A stretch of 64,000 bases of DNA from assembly GCA_001599915.1 (NCBI GenBank), contig BCIG01000013.1:434001-498000 (forward strand), in the 5' to 3' direction. This stretch comes from Symbiotaphrina buchneri. Lineage: Eukaryota > Ascomycota > Symbiotaphrinales > Symbiotaphrinaceae. A program made the translations under genes and the position numbers. This document shows, one piece after another, positions 53,203 to 64,000 of the stretch (positions are counted from its first letter, which is position 1; every line of letters starts with the position of its first letter). The notes below the pieces were generated by a model. It did not search any database. It was not told the DNA's origin and was given only the letters and a program-made list of their open reading frames with translations.

Positions 53203-54727
53203 ATGGCTACAAGAATCGCAAAGCATCTTGGCGCCACCGGCGCCGGGAGACTATTCCACCACAGCGATCGCGGAAACCAGAAAAACTGTGACGATGCCTC
53301 CAACGGTCCTAGCACCTTGCTACCAACCAGGGAAAAGGAACAGGACAAAGACTATATCACACAGTATGCGCAGCACCCAGAGCCATTGCCTCCAGAGCGC
53401 ATTACACAGGGACAGACCAAATTGGGACGTTCCTCAGAGCATCTGAGCATCAACGACTTTGAGCTTATAAAGACCCTGGGAACCGGTACATCATGCCCCC
53501 TTGCTTATTTCGACCCAATGCTGAGGTCTGCGGTACTTACAGGAACTTTTGCTCGCGTCTGGTTAACACGCCTGGCCAATCCTTCGCAAGACGATAAAGA
53601 CAAGGTCTTCGCCTTGAAAATCCTGCGGAAAGTCGATGGTAAATCACCTATCGAGGTCTTACATACCATATTGGCTGACCCTGCGTGTAGTCATTCGCCT
53701 GAAGCAAGTCGACCACGTCATCAACGAACGGAATGTATTAGCATCTGTCGCCGGCCATCCCTTTATAACAACATTGATCTCAAGTTTCTCTGATCACGAC
53801 TCCTTGTATATGCTAGTAGGTGACCTGCCCGTCTTGCGGGAACCTCCTGCTAAATTCTCCAGCTCGATTACTGTCCGGGAGGCGAGCTATTCAGCTATCT
53901 ACGAAAGGCTAGACGTTTCGACGAGAATACGTCCCGGTTCTATGCTGCGGAGATTGTTCTGGTGCTTGAGTTCTTACACGACAAAGAGGGTGTGGCCTAC
54001 CGCGATCTCAAGCCAGAAAACATCCTTATCGATAGGGAGGGGCATCTGAAACTCGTAGATTTCGGTTTTGCTAAGAAAGTGGACCGTAGTAAGTTAATCT
54101 CTTACTTGAGGTGGAACAATGGCTTAACACCGGCACAGCGGAGACATATACATTATGCGGTACGCCGGAATATCTGGCACCTGAGGTAATACAAAGCAAA
54201 GGTACGGAGACTGATGTTGCTGGTCACTACCGAGCTAACCGATTCTCAAGGCCACAGTACTGCAGTCGATTGGTGGGGTCTGGGAATATTGTTGTATGAA
54301 TTCTTAGTCGGGCAACCCCCATTTTGGGATCAAAATCCCATGAAAATCTACGAAATGTATGCGTTCGCACGCTCTATTCTAATGGTAGATACTGATGGGT
54401 AATAGGATTGTCCAAGGGCATATTCGATACCCCTCTACAATGTCGCAGAATGCTCGCGACCTTATATCCAACCTCTGTACCGTGGATCGATCGAGAAGAC
54501 TAGGCAACATTTCTGGCGGGGCGGCTCGGGTGAAGTCACATCCCTTCTTCAAGACCATAGATTGGGAGGCTTTGTACTATCGCAAGATGCGGGGACCAAT
54601 TGTCCCAACAGTGAGACATGCTGCTGATACGGACAATTTCGATGACTATGATCCAGAGCCAGAAGACCGAGAGCAATACACTCAGGAGATGGCCAACAAA
54701 TATGATGAAGCCTTCAAGGACTTCTAA
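53203..54727 (+). CDS. cAMP-dependent protein kinase catalytic subunit (AGC kinase)
   Basis: Seven exons (53203-53485, 53543-53638, 53691-53815, 53863-54088, 54139-54201, 54251-54356, 54406-54727) give 406 residues. The kinase domain starts after about 85 residues of polar N-terminus. Motifs in order: [10 protein letters not shown] (Gly loop), FALKILRK (VAIK lysine), [40 protein letters not shown] (catalytic loop), [22 protein letters not shown] with the activation-loop threonine, and [39 protein letters not shown] and the terminal FKDF follow; an FxxF at the very C-terminus is the PKA form of the AGC hydrophobic motif. It is therefore a PKA catalytic subunit rather than Sch9 or PKB. Introns are 47-57 nt. 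The short divergent N-terminus leaves open which paralogue (PkaA or PkaB type) it is. Confidence 0.93.
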
Positions 54728-55400
54728 TTGAGATTTGGGTGGGTAGCGGACCTTCTAAAGACAAAACAGCGAGCGTAGGCATTGTATTCGGAGGCTGTTT
54801 CAAGAATTCTGGACATGGCGTTGTGGGGGATCGGAGAGCAAAGGCGTCTGCCCTTATCACGCTCAACGCAATCTATTCTAGAATACCCAGGGCGCGGACA
54901 ATGCGTAACTGATGTTCGTCGCGTGATGCAAAATGTTGAGACTGGTTTCATGAACTTGCTGATTCCTATTACTACACGTGAACGGACTCCGGAAATTGAG
55001 CGGAGATTGGGGTACTTGAACCTGTAGGGCGGCATCGAAAGCGAAGCCCACTGCCGGCGATATGGCCTCTGTTCTTGAAGATATACCTTAGATACCGCGG
55101 TGCCCGCTCCTGATCACAGACGCATCGGGAGCAAGGGTGAATTAGAATTATGATGATTTTCGAAGGAACCCTCGGGTAGGCTCTTCGGTCCCGCTGGAAC
55201 CCTTCTCGGCCTCGTCGGCCAGGACCTCAGGGGCCTCCTTTTCTCCTCAATGCAGATAAGCGAGCAGCGCTAAATCTACCCCGCATGCTCGAGTCGTTCT
55301 TTTACCCCGGATTTCGCCAACTCCCCAGGCGCAGGCGCAGGCGCAGGAATCCGCAATCCCGTCGCAACCCCGTCGCATTGCCATTGAATGATTGGTGGCA
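54728..55400. other. Intergenic, acyl-CoA synthetase promoter
   Basis: No coding segment was recognised. TACCTTAGATACC lies at 55084-55096 and a GCGCAG hexanucleotide repeat at 55326-55347, 54 bp before the next start codon. Confidence 0.65.
55326..55347. repeat. GCGCAG hexanucleotide repeat
   Basis: The AGGCGC unit is repeated three to four times in the likely 5' leader of the acyl-CoA synthetase gene. Confidence 0.75.
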
Positions 55401-57742
55401 ATGCTGGCGTTGCGTGGCATGCCTTTCAGCGCACGTTGCAGTGCTCGGGCATTCTCCAACTATGCGCCTCAAGCTCGTCTTGTCCTATCGCATGCTGTTG
55501 GCGCCTGCCAGGTAGGTATGCTGTATTATTGCAGTATCCGCTGCAGCTGAGCTGGCACTGACTCATGCTCCGTATCAAATATGATAGCCGCCCCTTGAGA
55601 AAGGTACTATTGGACAACATTTCCGGGCAATTGTATCAAAATACGGAGATCGCACAGCGTAAGGCCCCTGCCGGGCGCAAGGCCCCTGCCGGGCGCCGTC
55701 CCCGGTTCGCAGGTGTCGCCGAGATTGACGAAGACGTCCGGCAGTGTTGTGGCAAGGCATCAGAAACAGCGCCTTACATACGAGTCCTTAGACTACAAGA
55801 GCAATGCCCTCGCACGCGGGCTCATCAATTCAGGCGTCAGAAAGGGTGACCGCGTTGCCGTGATGCTCGGAAACTGCCTGGAGTATGCAATTGTAAGATA
55901 TGGTCATTCTCATGCCCATGGTGGGCGGGCCGGGTGCTTAGGGTGTAGGTCACATATGCTTTGTTTAAAATGGGGGCTGTCCTGGTGAGTGACCTTCTCC
56001 AGCAGGGAGGAAATGTTTCTGACTTCATTGTCTCCACTCAAGGTGCCCCTGAATCCCGCCTTCAATGCCGGCCAGATTATCTCCGCCCTCAATCATCTCG
56101 GCGCCACTTGCTTGTTCGTCACCACGGAGACTAACTTGCCACGCAAGACTCCTAGGTCAAATCTCCCACTCTTCGAACAGATTTTGACGGATGTAGGGTC
56201 ATCCAGACCTGACTCGGTAACTATACCTACTCTCAGGGATATAATCCTGGTGGATAACTCCGCTGGAAGAATTAGCTCGCAGCACATTAGATGCGCAAGG
56301 CGCTATGAGCATGTGCTGGAGGATGGCGGATCCGGGACACCTCTTGATGACCAGGGGCTGGCCCAAGATGATGTGGTTAATATCCAGTTCACTTCAGGAA
56401 CTACATCAATGCCGAAAGCTGCATGTCTGACGCATCACAGTATCCTCAATAATGGGAAATCCATTGGAGATAGGATGCTGCTAACAGAACACGACATTGT
56501 GTGCTGCCCTCCACCAGTCTTTCAGTAAGTGGGGCGAAGACTTGCAGCTGTCAGGATGCTGATCACTTCAGCTGTTTTGGATGTATCCTTGGATACATGG
56601 CAACAGCGACGCATGGTTAGTCGCCCATGACAGAAGGAACGATCAGGAAGCTTACACCTGTCCCAAGGGTCTGCTCTAGTGTTCCCTGCTGAAGCTTTCG
56701 ACGCTACTGCGACGCTTCTTAGCGTCCAAGAGGAGAAATGCACTGCATTGTATGGCGTGCCGACGATGTTCTTGGAGGAACTGGAGCTCCTTGCTGAAGG
56801 GCGCGTGTCTTCCAGCGGTTTTGAGCATCTTCGAACCGGCATTGCGGCAGGCTCAAGCGTTCCTGCTGAACTCATGCGCCGACTACACAAAACTCTCAAT
56901 CTTACGCAGCTGACGATATGCTACGGCATGACCGAGACAAGCCCAGTGTCCGCCATGACTACAATCGATGACCCTATAGAGAAACGTATCGAGAGTGTCG
57001 GACGTTTGCTTCCGCACGTTGAAGCCAAGATCGTTGATCCCAATGATAGGAGAGAAATATTACCAGTAAACAAAAAGGGTGAATTGGCGGTCAGCGGTTA
57101 CCTACTAATGAAGGAGTATTGGGATGCTCCAGAGCAAACGGATGAGGTCATGCTTCTCGATGAGAATGGCAAGCGGTGGATGCATGTAAGCATCCAGGCA
57201 CTCTCGGATAGTGATGCGCTAGCATCTGGGCAATCGGGAAGCTAACATGGAGTGCTGTCCGATAGACCGGCGATGAAGCTCAGATGGACGAAGAAGGTTA
57301 CATACGTATAACTGGCCGTATAAAAGATCTCATCATCAGAGGGGGTGAAAATATCCATCCACTGGAAATCGAGAATTGCCTGCTGGGACACCCTGATGTG
57401 AACGAAGTGGCCGTCGTCGGCCTGCCAGATAGTCGTTATGGCGAGGTTGTAGCAGCCTTCATCATGCCCCGGCCGAGGAGCGGCTTGACTGCTGAAGCCT
57501 GCCGGACGTGGGTCAGAGAGAAACTTAGCCATCATCTTGGTATGTCTCTTTCCGCAATTTGCAGCTGAACAGACGGGTATGGAAAATGCGTTTGCAGTTA
57601 GACGATGTCTGATGGCAAAACAGTACCGAAGTATGTGTTCTGGGCGAAGGATTATCCCAAAACTGCGAGTGGAAAGATTCAGAAGTTTAAGCTCAAGGCC
57701 GAGGGTGTCGAGTTGCTTAAGGCCGGTAACGGGCTGCAATGA
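55401..57742 (+). CDS. Acyl-CoA synthetase (AMP-binding, ACSF2-like)
   Basis: Nine exons (55401-55511, 55588-55658, 55745-55892, 55949-55984, 56043-56524, 56572-56615, 56668-57185, 57266-57539, 57624-57742) give 600 residues. It activates a fatty or other carboxylic acid to its CoA thioester through an acyl-AMP. The N-terminus (MLALRGMPFSARCSARAFSN) is rich in Arg and Ser without acids, consistent with mitochondrial import. Motifs in order: GVRKGDRVAVMLGNCLEYAI; A3 loop QFTSGTTSMPKAACLTH; GVPTMFLEELE; A5 YGMTETSPVS; A7 HTGDEAQMDEEGYI; A8 GRIKDLIIRGGENIHPLEIE; and A10 PKTASGKIQK with the catalytic lysine. The C-terminus LLKAGNGLQ is not a PTS1, so peroxisomal import by that route is unlikely. 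Intron 55659-55744 contains an 18-bp tandem duplication. The substrate is not predictable. Confidence 0.93.
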
Positions 57743-58058
57743 TCGTTGATGAAGGAGAGAGAGCTCAAAGGCTCAGGATGCCGGACAAGTAAGATCTCGG
57801 ACATTGTGTGAAGTGGCACAGAAGAACCCTTAGACCTTCATCATAGTAGATAACATTCGCAACATTCGTATTCCGTGCAAGGGTTAAAGATGCGTCGTAT
57901 TTGTGTTCCTTCAATCTGGACGTCCGCCAAGGGGGCGTCACTGATTGGCTGGCTGCGCGCCAGTCACGTGAAATACGGCTGGTCGATCCCAGGCGGGCCA
58001 GACTCCATGGACTCTCCTGGGGCTCCATTTCCACTTCTCTTCCCGATATCTTATGATC
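57743..58058. other. Intergenic, GCS1 promoter
   Basis: This 316-bp stretch holds a CCAAT box and an E-box close together and no coding content. It is one of the few 5' flanks without a clear TACCTTA word. Confidence 0.65.
57943..57969 (+). promoter_or_regulatory. CCAAT box (inverted) and CACGTG site
   Basis: ATTGG at 57943-57947 (CCAAT on the other strand) and CACGTGA at 57964-57970 lie 90-116 bp upstream of the GCS1 start codon, a typical distance for fungal core activator sites. Confidence 0.5.
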
Positions 58059-59441
58059 ATGTGGGAAGTCGATCCTGAGACAAGGAGCAAGGTAAGGACA
58101 TCGATTCTCTCTGGTTGTCAACCCCCCTTACTAGTCCCAATGTCGCATCTGCATTCCGCAATGCCACGCGCTGATCCTCGATACCTCCTGTGCACAGCTC
58201 CTGGAGATCCAGAAGAAGGATGAGAACAACCGCTGTGTGGACTGCGGCGCACCATCACCACAATGGGTGCGTTCGATTTAGACTCCAATCCCCCCGTTCG
58301 CCTCCCGCACTGACAGACTGCCGCAGGCTTCCCCTAAATTCGGCATCTTCATCTGCCTGACATGCGCCGGTACCCATCGTGGACTTGGTGTCCACATATC
58401 CTTCGTCCGCAGCATCACTATGGACGCTTTCAAGGTCAACGAGATAAGTCGAATGGACAAGGGGGGCAACAAGCCGTGGCGCACGTTTTACGAGGACCAC
58501 GAGCTGACCAAGCTGGAGGGACGGACGTGGGAGTCGAGTACCATTACTGAGCGGTATTCAGGGGAAGTGGGGGAAGAGTGGAAAGAGCGGCTAACTGCCA
58601 AAGTGGAGGGAAAGGATTACGTTCCGGGCGCGAAGAAGGAAAATCCGACTAGGGCGACTGCCCCTATGAGCAAGATTGGGTCGGCAGATAAGGCCATAGG
58701 CAGCGGGCGTACTGCTTCTCCAGCGGGCTCTATGGGCAGTCAGAAGGCAAAAAATGAGGCCTATTTCGCAAGTAAGGGAGCCGAAAATGCATCGCGACCA
58801 GAAGGACTTCCGCCAGCGCAAGGGGGGAAGTATTCGGGGTTTGGAAGTGAGCCTATGCCTGCGGCTAGAGCAGCGAATGCAGGTATTCCGGGAATGGATG
58901 AGTTCCAGAAAGACCCAGTGGCCGCTCTCACGAAGGGGCTCGGGTGGTTTACGACTACTGTAGGTAAAGGCGCAAAAACGGTAAACCAGGAGTGGATACA
59001 GCCTACTGCTCAGAAGGTGAAGAATAATACTTTACTTCGATCCCTCGAAGAATGCTATTGGCTAACGCGGCACCTGCACAGATTGCAGAGGCAGACATAG
59101 CAACACAAGCTCGGCTCACGGCAGCTCAGCTAAGCCAAAACCTGCAGACGAGTACCAAACTCGCGAATGACTCCTTTACTCGGTTTGTTGAGGGGCCTGG
59201 GTCTGGTTCCTCGGGGTCTGGCTCCAGAAGGACCCAACCAGACGAAGACAAGAGGGACTTCTGGGAGAGTTTCGGTGCAGGCGGAGGCAGCAGCAACAGC
59301 GGCAGGAACAGTCCCGCAGCGAGTATCCCCAATGGAGCGACGAACAAGCCGTCAGCCATAGGTACGTCCACCATGAAAAAGGGAAATTCCGGCGGCCCAG
59401 GGGGTCCGACAAAGGAGGATGCTTGGGAGGAGGAATGGTAG
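58059..59441 (+). CDS. GCS1: Arf GTPase-activating protein, Gcs1 type
   Basis: Exons 58059-58091, 58198-58266, 58327-59016 and 59082-59441 give 383 residues; introns are 106, 60 and 65 nt. ArfGAPs stimulate GTP hydrolysis by Arf1 and control COPI vesicle traffic at Golgi and endosomes. The zinc finger spans exons 2 and 3: CVDCGAPSPQWASPKFGIFI then CLTCAG, spaced C-x2-C-x16-C-x2-C, followed by the catalytic arginine in THRGLGVHISFVRSITMD. FKVNEISRMDKGGNKPWRTF completes the domain by about residue 125. The C-terminal half has the ALPS-like amphipathic segment AALTKGLGWFTTTVGKGAKT that senses curved membranes, then Gly/Ser-rich sequence with acidic-aromatic ends (DFWESFGAG, EDAWEEEW). This layout fits Gcs1/ArfGAP1 rather than Glo3 or Age2. 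Confidence 0.95.
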
Positions 59442-59633
59442 GATTGCGCCCTGAAACTTTTCTTCGTTCGAGCCAAGAAAGCATGTATCATGGGATGTGA
59501 TCAGACGAAACAGATCACTTGGAGTTCAGGACTGGACAGCGTTCCGACGTCAGCACGCTCAGTAGATGATTGCTGCTCATGTGGTTTAATGCTTTGCATT
59601 CCGATATCATGGCGTTCTCTTTCCCATTTAAAT

Positions 59634-62582
59634 TCAAGAATTGCCGTGCAGGTCTTGCAAAGCCATCTTCTCCCTCTGACTTCCCATCCTCTCGAAGCGA
59701 TCAACGCTCATCACGAAAGTCCCTCTTCCCCCGGTAATAGACCTCAAATGCTTCAGGTAGCCGACCATTTCCCTAAGTGGTACTCTTGCCTGGACCATCC
59801 GCGGCGTATCGGCAGCCATAGCACCAAACCCAGCTCCGGACTGGGTTTCACCGAAGGGGTCTGGTGGGGCATATATCTTCGAAATGTCAATGACCGAGCC
59901 CTCTGTGGTCACTGCCGATGATTCCACTTTCTGTGCATCCTCATCCATGTCAAGCGAAAGCACCTGGCCACCGCGGGCTGAGTTGATGTCATGTACAACG
60001 TCGCCCAGGTTGGCTTCGTCAACACTGATGTTGACCTTCATCACGGGCTCCATTAGAGCCGTGCCAGGCTTCCCGGCGGCTTCGCTAATCTCAGCGGCCG
60101 AACGTAACGATGCTGTCACTGCTCCTCGTGCAGCGGAAACTATTGCTGGTGGACCACTCTCCGCCCCGAAAAGATCGTCGCTTGGAGTCATACTAACAGT
60201 GACATGTGCAGAGTGTACTGGGAAGGAGTGCCGAGGTCCACGCGCCAGCGCTGCCAGAGCACCGTTGATCATGGATTGCACTATAATATCTTCTGTGAGA
60301 TTCGGCGGTAGGGCTTGATGGTCACCCTTGATAGGTTGTCCGTCAATGTCGAGAATGAAGACTGAGATTGTATTGCCATCCCGTGACATAGTAAATCCCG
60401 TTTTATCACCTTCATTTTCCGTGATATTCAGCATAGGCGTGACCGAAGCGGTGCACCTCGCTTTACCCCTCTTTCCTGCAACCTCCTTCTCAAATAGATA
60501 TTTTATCGACCCGGAAGTGGCCAGTACACTCTCCCTGTAACCAATTTCGATACGGCCCATTGACGCCTTGGCCTTGAAATCGGTAATCAAGCGATCCTTT
60601 GCTATCTCAAGATGCAATTCACCCATTCCGCTGAGGAGCGTCTGCCCGGAATCTTCGTCGACTGACACCTGGAGACTTGGATCCTCGCGAAGCATTATGT
60701 TGAGGGAATCGCTTAGATGTTTCTCCTCACTAAGACTGTGAGCCTCCGTACTCACGAAGAAAACTGGTGGAGGGACATCTATTGGACGGAGTTGAAGAGT
60801 GTTAACGGGATACGGCGGTCCCGCTTTGATATTTTGGCCAGTGTAAGATATTAACGTATCTCCTGTTCTTGCATGTTTGAGACCAGCAATTACCCCTATA
60901 TGTCCAGCAGGGATAGAGGGGACCTCGACAGCGTCCGAGGCGTACATTCTCAAGAGCCGTGGCGCTCTTTCAGAGAGTTGCAGATTCGTATTGAACAGCA
61001 GTGCATTTCGATTCAAGTTTCCACTATAAACTCGGACATATACCAAGACTCCACGTCGGGCATCACTGACGACCTTGAAGGCCAGAGCGCAGGCCTCGAT
61101 GTTAGCAGTCGGTGATATGGCCGTCTTCTTGTTTGCCTTTGCCGTCTTTGAGGCCTCCCCAATGACAAGGTTTCCCTTCAGCAGATCGTTCAGGCCGCCA
61201 GATATGTTACCGATCATTATCTCTGGGTCGGGGCGTTCGGTAGGAGCAGGTAGAAGATCCACGACGCCATCAAGAAGGGGCTGCACGCCGATATTGCGAA
61301 AGCTTGCTCCGGCAAAAACCGGAATGATGTTCCCTCTTCCCGCGAGAACATGTTTACGTAGGCTTTCCATAATTGTCAAAGGCGGAATGGCGAGATGATC
61401 CTCATCATGTTCGAGATAGGCTTCGACCATGTTCTCGTCAAATTCGCTGAGCAGCTCCACCAAGGCGGCTCGGGCAGTCTTCAACTCTGCTGCTAGAAGA
61501 GGGTCAGCAGCTTGCAGCCGCTCAAAATCAAAGACCTTGATCGCCCTTCCATCCCCTCCTTCCTCCCACTTTAACCCCCTCGTGTTGATTACATCACCAA
61601 CCCCAATGAAACGGCCCTTTCCACCTTCCCTCCATGGAAGCTGACAGACAGCTGGCCACCCACGGAGACGGGATCCGACTTCTTTGACTGTCTTGCCGAA
61701 GGCAGCGCCTTCCCTATCGAGTTTATTGATATAGACAATCCGGGGGATCCGGTAAGTGTTGGCTTGGTGCCACACTTTTTCCGTCTGGGCCTCTACACCA
61801 GCTACTCCGTCCAGAATGCAAACTGCGCCATCCAAGACGCGCAGCGACCTTAAAACCTCAAAAGTGAAATCGGCGTGACCCGGTGTATCGATGAGATTCA
61901 TTACATGGGGAGTGGCTGAACGAGGCAGCTGCAAAGCGGGCCCGTCCGAACTTGCCTGTGAAGGCGAGTATGCTGTTGCATTCAATGGAGGCCAGTGCAG
62001 GGTTATGGCCGCGGATTGAATAGTTATGCCCCTGGCTCGCTCCGCAGGGAGAAAGTCTGTCACGGTGGAACCTTCGTCGACGTCTGCAAGTCTTCCCACG
62101 TTAGACCTCATGTAGTCCAAAACTATGCGGAGACAAATATGAAACAATATTGCATTGCATTGACGGAAGTACTTCGATGTTGGAAATCGGTGCAAGAATA
62201 TCGAGCCAAGAGAGAAGGGGAAAATGGAGACATGAAAGGAAGGTTGGGACTTGCCTCCTATTCTGCGGGTGAATCCGCTATAGTACAGCATACGTTCAGT
62301 GGTTGTGGTTTTCCCCTAGGATGACATACAATCAGTCCTGAAGTGGCACTAGGATGCGGAGACTATGAGATGGACAGTACTCACGGCATCTATATGAGCT
62401 ATAATGCCAATGTTCCTTGTTTTGCTCAAGTCGAGATCTGGGATCACTGGCGACTGGGCTGCTTTGCAGGCCGAAGAAGCAGAAAGCCATCGTACCCAGC
62501 CTCTGCGGGGATTTCTTGTCTGCTTGGCCCGCAGTCGACAGGCTCGACATATCCAACCTTGCACGGCGGCGGTCCGAAACAT
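59634..62582 (-). CDS. MEF2: Mitochondrial elongation factor G2 (ribosome-releasing factor 2)
   Basis: Exons 62582-62385, 62315-62255 and 62083-59634 give 902 residues. EF-G2mt works with the recycling factor to split mitochondrial ribosomes after termination. The N-terminus is Arg/Ala-rich with a mitochondrial character ([20 protein letters not shown]). GTPase motifs: G1 [21 protein letters not shown]2 [15 protein letters not shown]3 [13 protein letters not shown]4 NKLD. EF-G domains II-V follow, with [19 protein letters not shown] and [15 protein letters not shown]. Long inserts are typical of fungal Mef2. Intron 1 (62316-62384, 69 nt) splits AHIDA from GKTT. Intron 2 (62084-62254, 171 nt) begins GCAAGT and ends CTTGCAG: a GC-AG intron. 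It is a multiple of three without stops, so read-through would insert 57 residues between G1 and G2. Confidence 0.95.
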
Positions 62583-63165
62583 GATGCTCCCCGCAGATTG
62601 GAAGATAAATTTCCTAAGACGATGTCATGAATGCCACGCACCGGAAAAGGACTGCAAGAGCCGTATGCGCAGCATGTCCGTTTTCTCCGCTTTTTCTTCC
62701 TCTATGGTATCCCGGCTTGACCAAAGGATCTTTATATTGGACAAAGCAATCCTCTCGTTCGAGGAATAATCTGTTGGGTCTGGATTACGGAGCTCTTGAA
62801 TAACAATAGCGTACGGAGTAAATCCTTCACAACCGGGTACCTAAAGTACCTTACCTGCCATACCGGTACGCAGTGCTGTGTAGGAGTTGGCGTTGAAGGA
62901 CTTGCTCGAAGTCTGATCTAATCTACCTGGTACTCGCTAAATTTCACCGGCTCTCCTTTGAGTCGGTCCAAAGCGGTACAGCTCTCGAGCAGTAGCCACC
63001 GAGGCCACCATCCCCCCCTACAGCGTGTATCCACCGCCATACTCCGTTCCCCGTATTAACCGGGCAGCTACTGTGCTATACAGATCCACCAAGACTATCG
63101 TCTCACGCTGTCATCCGTCTCATACCAGTCGCCTTCATAGCCGCCAGTGTCGACAATTTGTCACG
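62583..63165. other. Divergent promoter of MEF2 and VPS17
   Basis: No coding segment was recognised. A motif cluster lies at 62836-62858, GTACGGAGTA at 62811-62820 and CATACTCCGT at 63038-63047. Confidence 0.65.
62836..62858. repeat. TACCTTA motif cluster
   Basis: GGGTACCTAAAGTACCTTACC: sixteen of these bases (62841-62856) are identical to 3921-3936. It sits between divergent MEF2 and VPS17. Confidence 0.7.
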
Positions 63166-64000
63166 ATGGATTACGCGTCATTGTCCAATGACCTGGACAA
63201 TCCTGTCGGCTCTTCGCCCTGGTCCTCTTCCCCGCAAGCTGGCCGCAATGGTGCCTTCCCGTCCCCTGGGAATGCACCACCATCGCCAGCCGCAGTCAAA
63301 GCATCCTCTTCCTATAGTCCAACTGAAGCTACCCACGAAGGCTTGGGGTTAGCGAGCGATCATGGAGCCCTTGGTGCGAACAGCGTCTCTCAAGGTGACA
63401 GCTCGTCTATACCGACAGCATCTTCAGGACCTACAGAAGCAGCAGAGCGCATACAGGCCACACACTCAGCGGTGCAAGCACAGCCGGAGATTCAAAGTTC
63501 AGGAAGCCAAGGCCCTGTTGACCGGGCGCCGGACACGACGCCGCGGAGCCGTTCGGGAGGGCGCACCGCTCAACGCCCTATACCGCAGTACAAGCTGGTG
63601 GCCAAGATCACGGGCCTGGAAAGGACGGGAAGGAAAGATCCAATTCTTAGATTTGACGTCCATGTATAGAGATATCCCGCACTTGAGAAAGCTGATGGTT
63701 CACCAGCTCTAACACATGTCTAGACGAATCTCCCTAAATTCAGGACCACTCAGTTCCGCGACGTGCGACGGACGCATTCAGAATTCGTGAAATTCGCGGA
63801 GCACCTCATATCTTCAAATCCGGAGGCGTTCGTTCCGGCCGTCCCCCCTCCCATTACTGCTGCCGGCGCTGGGACCGAAGAGGATGAAGCGCGGGTGAAG
63901 GCCAATATGCAAAGATGGCTCAACTACGTTTGCGGAAATGAAGTGTTAATGCGCGATGAGGAGATGATATTCTTCGTGGAGGCCGATTTTGGTTACAGCC
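63166..64000 (+). CDS. VPS17: Retromer sorting nexin Vps17, N-terminal part, runs off window
   Basis: Exon 1 is 63166-63663 and exon 2 begins at 63724, open to the window end; the 60-nt intron is GTATAG..TGTCTAG. Vps17 pairs with Vps5 in the membrane-bending half of retromer, which returns receptors from endosomes to Golgi. The first 140 residues are Ser/Ala/Pro-rich and disordered. The PX domain follows: PQYKLVAKITGLERTGRKDP, ILRFDVHTNLPKFRTTQFRD and VRRTHSEFVKFAEHLISSNP. PEAFVPAVPPPITAAGAGTE, RWLNYVCGNEVLMRDEEMIF and FVEADFGYS are typical of Vps17. The BAR domain should lie beyond the window. At least 258 residues are visible. Confidence 0.95.

Overview
The window is nuclear DNA from a filamentous ascomycete (Pezizomycotina). 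The evidence is compact genes with many short introns (mostly 45-80 nt, GT..AG, CTNAC-like branch sites just before the 3' end) and a gene set of fungal type: Sho1 osmosensor, Cdc11-type septin, Rom2-type Rho GEF with DEP-DH-PH-CNH order, Lag1 ceramide synthase, Whi3-type RRM protein and Bot1-type mitochondrial ribosomal protein. I cannot name the species. I saw no tRNA, rRNA, CRISPR, transposon or virus-like fossil.

Layout, left to right. 1-9.5 kb, all on the minus strand: a coiled-coil protein cut by the window edge, an alpha/beta hydrolase, ALG5, and an EST1-type protein with an N-terminal zinc finger. 9.5-12.8 kb: a long gene-free stretch with a possible unannotated plus-strand transcription start. 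12.8-19 kb: a RING protein (-), a NUDIX hydrolase (+) and SHO1 (+). 20.8-26.2 kb: an extremely intron-dense PQ-loop protein (+), a tyrosine phosphatase (+) and dynein light intermediate chain (-). 26.6-37.3 kb: IST3 (+), HSV2 (-), CDC11 septin (+), a BAX-inhibitor protein (+), ceramide synthase (+) and BOT1/mS45 (-). 38.4-40.2 kb: WHI3-like (-), followed by a 3.9 kb gene-free stretch. 44.1-50.4 kb: CCDC97-like (-), a DUF4336 protein (+) and ROM2 (-). 51.4-64 kb: V-ATPase subunit c (+), PKA catalytic subunit (+), an acyl-CoA synthetase (+), GCS1 ArfGAP (+), MEF2 (-), and the start of VPS17 (+), which runs off the end.

The genes are ordinary housekeeping and signalling genes and do not form a metabolic cluster. 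Several share themes: secretory pathway and membrane traffic (ALG5, GCS1, VPS17, V-ATPase), cell wall and osmotic signalling (SHO1, ROM2, PKA), autophagy (HSV2) and mitochondrial translation (BOT1, MEF2).

The most unusual signals lie outside protein function. (1) A family of short palindromic words built from TACCTTA/TAAGGTA sits almost only in 5' flanks across the window. (2) The PQ-loop gene can be modelled with a single-nucleotide exon, and it also carries a one-base frame break. (3) MEF2 has a GC-AG intron that is stop-free and frame-neutral. All gene models are my own manual splicing and have not been tested against RNA.
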